This document shows positions 56,340 through 64,000 of a DNA stretch of 64,000 nt, piece after piece. The notes beneath the pieces were generated by a model, which searched no databases, was not told where the DNA came from, and was given only the letters and a program-made list of their open reading frames with translations. The first letter of the stretch is position 1. Each line of letters starts with the position of its first letter. The translations under genes and the position numbers were made by a program. The stretch comes from Pollenia angustigena (Eukaryota; Arthropoda; Insecta; Diptera; Polleniidae): positions 89,353,285-89,417,284 of the forward strand of contig OV884056.1 of assembly GCA_930367215.1 (NCBI GenBank), written 5' to 3'.

Positions 56340-56734
56340 GCTAAAATTATTTATGCAATCAATATAGAATGATAAAGAAAACTATATCGAGTCGGTCTGC
56401 TGGTGTCTTTTAATTGCGAGTGCTTCTGTTAACAAAAATTAAACATGTGTAACAGGAAAATAAATAATAATAACATTCTCTTGCTCTCTCACTGATTCCG
56501 GAGGATATATTTCACAACTATTCAAAAATAAATACATGTTTTCCTTGAAGCTTCCTTACACTGTGATATCACACTCAAATCAAATTGATTATAAATTAAA
56601 TTCACGTTGTTTTAACTTGAAATATTTGTCATTCAACGTGATTCGTAGTGTTATATTTCAACATCAATGGTATTTTGCTCTAACTTTATAGGAATGTTAA
56701 ATTTACATGAATTAATGTTATTTAAAAACAAGTA
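56340..56734. other. AT-rich stretch with a dispersed repeat block
   Basis: 56355-56500 resembles 13740-13920 (AAAACYATATCG, GCTGNNGTCTT). The rest has no recognised feature. Confidence 0.3.
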
Positions 56735-58130
56735 AGAGTGCTATATTCTGCTGTGCCGAATCTTATATACCCTTCACCATTGTGGGAGCAGAATACAGAG
56801 CAACTAGGCAAAAACTAAATAATTTTTACATATGCATACATACATATTAACAATATGTACTTTAAACTTCATTATAAATTAAATTTAAAAAGCGAAAACT
56901 GGTAAATATTTTTTTTTAATCGTTTTTAGAACATAACAAAAATAAAAATTAAAAAAAAAAATTTTCTTTTTAAAAACACAAGATTCGAACCAGAGAACTC
57001 ACAGTTTCTAACTTAACACACCCCCTAGACAACTAAACCATGATGGAACGTTGTCTGAATATCATTTAAATGAAATATGGCCCGTAATTACTTTTGATGT
57101 TTTTGTTCACCACAATAGCAAAGTTGTAAACCGTAACAAAAATTACAAATGAACTTATTTGAGTTGTGAACCGAAATATGGAAATATATTCACCAAAATA
57201 GTCTGTGGCATGTAAGTATGTGTGTTTGTTTTCTTTTATCTTTTTGGGGAGTTTTTAAGTAGCAAAAAACACAAAAATTCCTAGTTTCGATTTGTTAAAA
57301 TTATTTTGTTAAATAGATGAAATAATAGAGAAGGATGATAACGAAAATCATAGTGGGCATTATGCTAGTTTATGTAAACAAATGTCAAGGGGGGAGGGGG
57401 AAAGAGACGGACAACCGGATTTGAACTTCACTTTTCATAAGGACCCAGAATATATATACTTTATAGGGTGTAGGATCAATATTGTAGAAATTACAAACGG
57501 AATGACAAAGTTATATATACCCTTTTACCTTCGGTAAAGGGTATAAAAAAAATCATTTTTGGAATTTCAGTATTTTGATCATAACTTAGCCATTTTTAAA
57601 CCGATTTGAAAGAAATTTACCATTTACTTGAGTTATAAAGTTTGGACTCGGGGAGATCTATGGTTACCGAAAGTGGGTATTTAAAAAAAAAAATTAATTT
57701 AGGTCTTAACTTTTTTGTATCTGAACCGATTTTCCCGCGTTTTTTATAAAATATGTTCTACTAAAAATTTCCAATATTTTGACATATAAGTCATATCCAT
57801 AGGACATATGGCAGCCCTAAAATTTAGGTTCTTATACAATTTTTAATTTTTTTTGTACGGGAGGTACCACGCCCACTTCTTCAATCCCACCCACATTTTG
57901 TAGGATGGTGTGTATTGGCAACCTAAATGTGCGTACCTAATTTGGAAACTTTAGCTTTTGCCGTTCCCCAGATATACAGCAAAAAGTAATAAAAATACAA
58001 CAACCACAAGGGATTTTTGGGAAAAATTAGAGGTAGTCGTGGTTTTTTGCTCATATCTCAGCCATTTGTGGACCGATCTTGCTGAATTTCAATAGCAAAC
58101 AATTCCGGATCATATGTGACATAAATGTAT
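56735..58130 (-). repeat. DINE-1-like repeat, minus orientation
   Basis: Starts with the reversed end CAAGTAAGAGTGCTATATTC, hairpin GTGCCGAATC, and TATACCCTTCACC. The reversed head TATACCCTTTTACCTTCGG...GGGTATA is at 57517-57546. 57547-58130 is a further copy with the order seen at 34800-36000 in reverse (ATTTAGGTTC, GGGAGGTACCACGCCCACTT). Confidence 0.6.
56980..57046 (-). repeat. tRNA-like segment inside the DINE-like repeat
   Basis: Minus strand TGGTTTAGTTGTCTAGGGG (A-box-like) and CTGGTTCGAATCT (B-box-like) are spaced as in a tRNA. Stems pair poorly, so it is a decayed tRNA-derived sequence. Confidence 0.4.
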
Positions 58131-58209
58131 AATAGCCTGGCCCCCATCATATCAACATGATGTCTTCAGTAGAATTGTATGGCGAATCTTTTCTTAAAAT
58201 ATATATTAA

Positions 58210-58292
58210 CCCTCTAACACTAATTTTAAGGGGTAATTTTTGTCCTTTTTTAACTTTCACACAAAAGCATACTAAAACGGCACTTGAGAGGG
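58210..58292. mobile_element. 83-bp piggyBac-like mini-MITE
   Basis: CCCTCTAACAC at the left and inverted CCCTCTCAAG at the right, with TTAA directly outside both (58206-58209, 58293-58296). CCC ends and TTAA duplication are the piggyBac signature. The terminal match is short. Confidence 0.5.
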
Positions 58293-58333
58293 TTAAAATG
58301 TTCGACGAATATTGTTTGCATTAAATTTCGCTA

Positions 58334-58456
58334 TGGGTCTTTTGAGACCAAAAAATCGTGCAATGTATGTAAAATGAGTTTTCGAAAAATTCAAGGCCCG
58401 GAGTTTCGAAAATTCCTTTTAGTATACATTACACGATTTTTTGGTCTTAGAACACC
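58334..58456. repeat. Strong imperfect palindrome, about 120 bp
   Basis: GAGACCAAAAAATCGTGCAA and its near complement TTACACGATTTTTTGGTCTT form arms of about 45 bp around a short centre containing AATTCAAGGCCCGG. It encodes part of an unrecognised frame (58284-58577). Confidence 0.6.
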
Positions 58457-60592
58457 CCTGGAACAACAACCGATTAACGAAACCGATACAAGACAAAAAA
58501 ACAATAATGAATGGATCGATACTCCAAGAGCTTTTAATAGTGAAATATTACATGGCAAGACGCGAAAACAACTGTAACAAATCGTGTAAGATGAGGTAAA
58601 AAAAATATTAATCATCATTTTAAGACCACATGAAGTATATACGATTGATGTTCTGGATGCGTAACGGAGTTGATTTCACGATGTCCATCAGTCCCTTTGC
58701 TTATTGAAATTGATTTTATAAAGACGCTTAGTAGGGCAGAAATGTCTATAAATAACCTGAATATATAACCAAAAAATTTAAATTAACCTTTTTAATTTAT
58801 ACCAAAGTTTGTTTTCTAATAACTAAAATAAATTCAAACATTTTCATTGGATCTTGTTGAATAAGGAGGAGACGGATGCCGTAAATCACTTAAAACGTTA
58901 AAGGCAACATAAAATAATTAATTTTAATGAATCGGTAATGCTGAATAGAGACCTCTTATTTCTTTTGTCCTGTAATTGAATGCCAAAAGAAATTCATCGA
59001 ACTTTTATTCATGTTATATTGAAATTCGTAATTTGTCTTTAAAGTCGAAATACATAATACACATTAAATGCACATATTTATAAAATATTATTAAATTTAT
59101 TTTAAATTCCACGATAAGTTTATTTTAATTTCCACGAAAAATTCATTATAAAAACTAATGAAATGCGTTGGCTTATTTACAAATTATTTTGAATATTTAA
59201 TTACACATAAAGATTAATTACGTAACGTTCTTTAATTAGCCCCACCCCTTGAAATTCTTTGATCAAAAGTTTAAAGGAATAATAAACCAGGTATATTTTT
59301 ATATATTCTTGTTACATGTACTCACGTTTCTGTAAAAATAATTGTTAATATTTGTTGATTTCAAAATAGTTTGTGTTATAAAAACAAGCGTCGGCTTTTT
59401 GATTTAAGCCAACTACTTTGACGACAAATGGCCAGCCAAAAATCCAAAACAAGGCCAACGAAAAAGAAACGCACACACACACACACACACAAACAATCAA
59501 AAACGTAGTTAATAGCAAACTGTGTAGATACTTTGTACTTGTAATATCTTTGAAATAGCCACACCTACTGTTTGTTGAAATATAAAAATTTCATATTTTT
59601 AACAAAATTTAAAAAGGACACAATTTTTGATGCCACACAATTGCACACACACACATGCATACACACATTTGAACATTAAAATACTTGATTAATAAAAATA
59701 AAATTGTAAAAAACAGAAAAATAAAAAAAAAATATAAAAAACGGGGCAAGTGCAATAATAGATGCAAACAAGTGCATCGCATCTATTTGAAAAAGGAAAA
59801 AACATTGTAAGGCTGATTAACTCAATGCATAAAATGCAACTGAAAGCCTATCTCGCTACAAACACCCACACAAACACACATATACATTCAAAGTTGATTA
59901 TATATGTATGAGGAAGTGTTAGTGCGTGTGTGTATTTGAGTGAGCGCGGTAATAAAACAAATTACATATAAAAATAAACTAAAAATGTTGGCAAAAATAG
60001 ACAAAAAGCCTAAAAACTCACCCATAGTCAGACAGACAGACAGACACACTTGAATACTCGGAAAATAACTGGAAAACATGTTAAATTTCTAGTGTAGTGC
60101 TGGTGTGTGTATGTATGTTAAGCTTTATGTACGCATTTTTAGCCCACTCAGATGTAAAAAAGGAGGGCAGATGGTAAAGTCAATTACAATTAACTAGAAG
60201 AGCTGATCTCAAGAATCGTCTATGATACCAAGGACTCCTGAGATAAAGCTTGCTGCCTTTTCAGCCATTTTTATTTAAGCAACAAGGATTTGCATTGAAG
60301 ATTTTAATCGAAGCTTAGTAAATTCGTTGTACCCCCCATCTAGAATTTCAATATTAGAGGGCCAATATAGATCATCTGGTTGCATCAAACATAAATACTT
60401 TTAAAATGTCATTGCATGTGATCAAAAGTTCACAACCAACTGACTGCCCAACTCATCACTAGAAAATCATTGATTTTTTTAGATATCATAGATTTTGCCG
60501 CAATTAAGACATCCCAATAGAAAGAATTCTTGTTAAAACCCGATCACATGCCCATAATGCCACCTTAAGAAATTGTATCCTCGACTCATAAC
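58457..60592. other. AT-rich and CA-rich stretch with no recognised element
   Basis: Contains (CA)n at 59470-59490, GACAGACAGACAGACA at 60030-60045 and CA/TG-rich patches (59640-59670, 59865-59935). No gene supported. Confidence 0.3.
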
Positions 60593-61121
60593 CAGGGAAA
60601 CCAGAAATATGCTCCAAAAATTTAAAAATGCCATAAAGTTGTTAAAATCATGTCACAAAAAAAAAAAAAAAACAACTGAATAATAATATTTGCATTTAAA
60701 AAAAACTAAAATTATATTTGGTAAAATCCATTCACCACAATATTTAAAAACGAATTTGTACCCTGTTTGGAACCGATGGGCAGTCATGGGCGCACTAAAA
60801 TCAAGTTATCGTATGAGCTTAGATTTTATTTAAGAGTTTTTTGTGTGTGAATAATCGGCGTTATAATGAGTGTCATAGTCGAAAACCAGTCGGTTTTAGA
60901 AATTGGTATTATTATTGACGTTAACGTAATAAATACGAAAACTTTTTATTTGTGTTAAATTGTCGTTGTTGTGAAAACGACAAATATTTCAAATGATTAC
61001 GTCTTCGAAATCGACCACGACAACGGCTTTCGTAATAAGGCTGACTATCTAGATACACAATCTATATGAGATTTTTTGTCTTAGGGAGTTTAGAGACGGT
61101 CGCTAAATTTTATATAAATAC

Positions 61122-61880
61122 TAGTTGACCCGACAGACGTTGTCCTGTCCAAATTAGGAAAAATGTTTGCGTTCGATTTTTAAAATCCTTTAAAAAGATA
61201 CGAACATTTGAAAGAAAAATTAGTCAAATCGATGGAGCCGTTTTCTGATTTTAGGTAAGCCGTTCTCAAGTTCTGCGCTTAAAAGAAAAAAGTGGGCGTA
61301 AAAGTAGGCGTGGTAAATTTTTCTTTCGATGAAAACGTAAAATGGATTAATATGAACATTTAAAAGAAAAATTAGTCATATCGATGGAGCCGTTTTTTGA
61401 TTTTAGGTAAATCGAAAAAAGTGGGCGGGGCAAAATTTTCTGTCCGATAAAACCTAAGTTGGACCATGCCAATCATTTTAAAGTAAAAATCGTCCAAATC
61501 GGTCAAGCCATTCTCAAGTTATGCGCTTAATAGAAAAAGTGGGCGTAAAAGTAGGCGTGGTAAATTTTTCTTTCAATGAAAACTTAAAATGGATTAATAC
61601 GAACATTTGGAAGAAAATTTGTCAAATCGATGGAGCCGTTTTCTGATTATAATAATAGGAAGGTTTATGGCACAAAGCGTCTATTTAGGAAAGTCTTCGT
61701 TCTTTGTACAACTTAAACGTATTTACCAAATTTATCAAATTATCTTCAAAGCTAAACTTGGTCTTTGTGCACAAGACTCACATGGACAGACAGCCAGACA
61801 GACGGACGGATGGACATCGATATATCACTTAAAACAGATCTTCTGAATCGAGCGGGATACTAGAAATGGGTCTAGATTTC
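61122..61880 (+). repeat. Tandem array opening TTGACCCGACAGACGTTGTC
   Basis: After this start, GTCAAATCGATGGAGCCGTT-type blocks begin near 61217, 61374 and 61620, and GGGCGTAAAAGTAGGCGTGG near 61301 and 61543, giving units of about 160 to 245 bp. It ends near GGACAGACAGCCAGACAGAC and TACTAGAAATGGG. Related to 20985-21475 by its end motif. Confidence 0.6.
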
Positions 61881-61904
61881 TATGTAAATAATTGCTTTTA
61901 CGAT

Positions 61905-62242
61905 CATTTTTGATTATGTATACAATTTTACAGTAAAATTTTTGGAAAAAATTAGAGGTAATCGTGACTTTTTGCTCATATTTCAGCAATTTTTGGACCG
62001 ATCTGGCTGAATTTCAATAGCAAAATCAAAATAAGAATACCTGACAGAAATATATCCCAAACCCAGCCCCCATCATTTCTGGGGGCTTCGGAAAACCTAT
62101 TTCAACAGACAGACGGGCAACCGGATTTGAGCTTCCCTTCTCATAAGGATCCAGAATATACATATATACTTTATAGGGTCTAAGATTAATATTGTAGAAA
62201 TTGCAAATGGAAGGACAAATTTTTAGTTATCAATGAAGGGTA
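61905..62242 (-). repeat. DINE-1-like fragment interrupted by a MITE
   Basis: Carries TTTTTGCTCATATTTCAGC, GACAGACGGGCAACCGG and TTTATAGGGTCTAAGAT in reverse order. The head GAAGGGTA at 62235 is cut by the next MITE and resumes TATAAAAA at 63179. Confidence 0.6.
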
Positions 62243-63178
62243 CATTGAAAGAAAAATGCTTCATATATTTAATGAATCATTTTCATAAAAAAGTATTCCT
62301 TGGGTTAATGAAAATTTTTATTGTCTAAATGGAATTTCATAGGTTTGATGAAGTATTTTCGTTAAAATCGCTTCATTAGATTTCGTAATTACGTTAAAAA
62401 TTTTCATTGGATATATGAAAACTTAAGTTTGTCCAAGTAAAACAAAAAATTTTAATTGGGAACACAAAAAAACAATAAACAAACATAACTATATTCATAA
62501 CTTAATACAAAATTATAGTTTCATTAAAAAAATGTTTAATTGTTATTTAAAAAATGTAAGATTTAATAATTTCATACATCTAATGTTACATGTATGCCAT
62601 TAAATTTATGAAATCAAAAATTTTTTTTATAAAAGCAACATATTTCTATAATTGCCTTCATAAATTTAAATTTTCATTATGACAATAAAAATGTCATTAT
62701 AGTAATGAAACAAAAACTTTCAATCAACGTTGTTATTGTTATTAATAATATTAATAATAATAAATTGTCCATAATAACTTATTATGGACAATTTAATCTC
62801 ATATTTACGCCCTTAATTGAGAAAAAAACATAGTTTTTTTATACAAAAACTACACTGCCCCGGTAGACTAGCTGGTAGTGAGCTAGTCTATCAGCACCGA
62901 GGTTGCATGTTCGAGTCCCGCCAGAGACAGAAAAAAAATAAAAAATAAAATAAAGTAAAATAAAATAAGAAAAAAGAAAAAAAAAAATAATTAAAAAAAT
63001 ATAAAAAAAAAAAAAAAATTTTACTTTATTGCAAGTATTCATCCAATGAATAATATTCATGGATCTAATGTAATGCTTCATTGATCCAACGAAGCGCTGC
63101 ATAGGTTCCTTTATAATGCAATTTTTCATGGGATTAATGTCAAAATTCGTTAGTATTGCGAAGAAAATTCTTTCAGTG
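62243..63178. mobile_element. TA-flanked MITE with CAYTGAAAGAA ends
   Basis: Ends CATTGAAAGAA and inverted CACTGAAAGAA, with TA at 62241-62242 and 63179-63180. The uninterrupted repeat reads GAAGGGTATAAAA elsewhere, confirming the TA target. Contains many ATGAA/TTCAT words and a tRNA-like segment; the 134-codon frame at 62839-63243 is a read-through. Confidence 0.7.
62857..62930 (+). repeat. tRNA-derived SINE-like head, second copy
   Basis: GCCCCGGTAGACTAGCTGG, AGTGAGCTAGTCTATCAG, then GGTTGCATGTTCGAGTCCC and GCCAGAGACA. Shares its 3' two-thirds with 48385-48446. It is followed by an A-rich tail (62929-63018), as in SINEs. Confidence 0.55.
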
Positions 63179-63744
63179 TATAAAAACCAGAATAAAAAAA
63201 AAATTTTTTTCCGCTGCGGAAGCATTTTAAGGCATCTTAACAAATTAAACGTGTAAAAGGTTAAATATGCACTATAAACCTAAGAAAGTGCTGCAAAAAA
63301 CTCTTTTAACTACATTATGCAAAAACATGTTGCACAGGGTAAAATATACTAAAATATGCATTAACAAATCGATGCCAAAATTCTAAATTTATAATTACTG
63401 CCTTCATTGCCCGCATAAGAAAAAACATGCAATTGCATATTTATGGTTTCCCTGCTCATAACAATGCTACGGCTGGCACACGGATAAATTAGTACAAATT
63501 TCAAAACAGGTTTTCAGTACCCATTGCATCAAAAACATACCGGTTAGTACGGCTAAAGATGTAGATCTCTATATTCTGTTCGAAATCCTATCCTAACCCC
63601 GCGATATATAAAATATATTCTGCAAATGTAGGAAAACTTTTGATTTAACAAAAGAAGAGTTCAGAAAAAAATTGGCAACTCCACAAATCCCCTCAACTTA
63701 AAACAAGTTTTTTTTTTGCATTTAATTTGACATTTCCCAATTTC

Positions 63745-64000
63745 AGACTAGCTCAACATGAACCATGGAAGGATACGCAATCGAGCAACGCGTTAAAGTT
63801 ATCCAGGCTTTTTATTAAAATGGGCGTACAAATCAAAATGCATATCGTGTACTTCATGATTCAGTGATGAGGCACATTTTCACCTCAGTGGACTCGTCAA
63901 TAAGCTGAATTGCCGCATTTGGGCGAATAATAATAAGAGTGATTGTCGAAAAACCAATGCACCCACAAACAGTGACTGTTTGGTGCGGTTTATGGGCTGG
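63745..64000 (+). pseudogene. Mariner transposase relic, cut by the window edge
   Basis: From 63766 reads EGYAIEQRVKVIQAFY-stop, NGRTNQNAYRVL, then FSD-like ATTCAGTGATGAGGCACATT and, in frame, LNCRIWANNN; at the edge GTTTGGTGCGGTTTATGG encodes VWCGLW. The part between the helix-turn-helix and the first catalytic Asp is missing, as in the copies at 10378 and 14291. Stops and shifts present. Confidence 0.7.

Larger units (their letters stand above)
60593..63454. mobile_element. hAT element, 2862 bp with nested repeats, CTCATAAC duplication
   Basis: Ends CAGGGAAACCAGAAATATGC and inverted CAGGGAAACCATAAATATGC. The 8-bp duplication CTCATAAC is exact (60585-60592, 63455-63462). Inside are the array at 61122-61880, DINE-like sequence and the TA-MITE at 62243-63178. 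No hAT transposase was seen. Confidence 0.9.

Noticed and set aside
58284..58577. 97-codon frame as a piggyBac transposase piece
   Set aside because: It spans the palindrome and lacks recognisable catalytic blocks; neighbouring TTAA ends are not enough.
62839..63243. 134-codon minus-strand frame
   Set aside because: It reads through an A/T run and a tRNA-like segment inside a MITE.

Overview
The window looks like intergenic or intronic DNA from a true fly (Diptera, most likely a calyptrate fly such as a blow fly, flesh fly or house fly relative). It is strongly AT-rich, rich in short poly-A/T and CA runs, and filled with repeat types typical of fly genomes: mariner, hAT, Tourist-like and piggyBac-like MITEs, jockey-type and CR1-like LINEs, a Penelope element, and DINE-1/Helentron-like repeats carrying TATACCC...GGGTATA heads. 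No intact host protein gene, rRNA or tRNA gene was found. The best candidate for non-transposon coding sequence is a small two-exon reading frame at 39311-39674.

Layout. 0-10 kb: MITEs, a mariner relic split by a hAT element (2140-3553), an inverted DINE-like pair (6468-7190) and a 1.5 kb element holding a satellite-like array (8228-9737). 10-17 kb: a mariner (10266-13372) interrupted by a 2.2 kb element, a second mariner relic, and DINE-like and related repeats. 17-26 kb: MITEs, two tandem-repeat blocks, and two stretches (18.2-21 kb, 23.9-26.3 kb) that look like unique, simple-sequence-rich host DNA. 26.3-31.3 kb: a CR1-like LINE split by a Tigger/pogo element and by a three-deep stack of other elements. 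31.7-38.8 kb: a DINE-like composite invaded by a Penelope element and a MITE, then fold-back elements. 39-47 kb: the two-exon frame and a dense MITE cluster, including a three-deep nest at 44.25-44.90 kb. 48-55 kb: a hAT element, a broken Transib-like (RAG1-related) transposase, and a 5'-truncated jockey-type LINE inside another MITE. 55-64 kb: DINE-like repeats, a tiny TTAA-flanked MITE, a 2.9 kb hAT insertion holding other repeats, and the start of another mariner relic at the right edge.

Nothing here works together as a pathway. The window is best read as a record of successive insertions. Target-site duplications let many events be delimited to the base and ordered in time. All transposase and polymerase genes seen are broken or truncated, so the surviving signals are ends, target preferences, catalytic fragments and a probable hammerhead-ribozyme motif in the Penelope copy.
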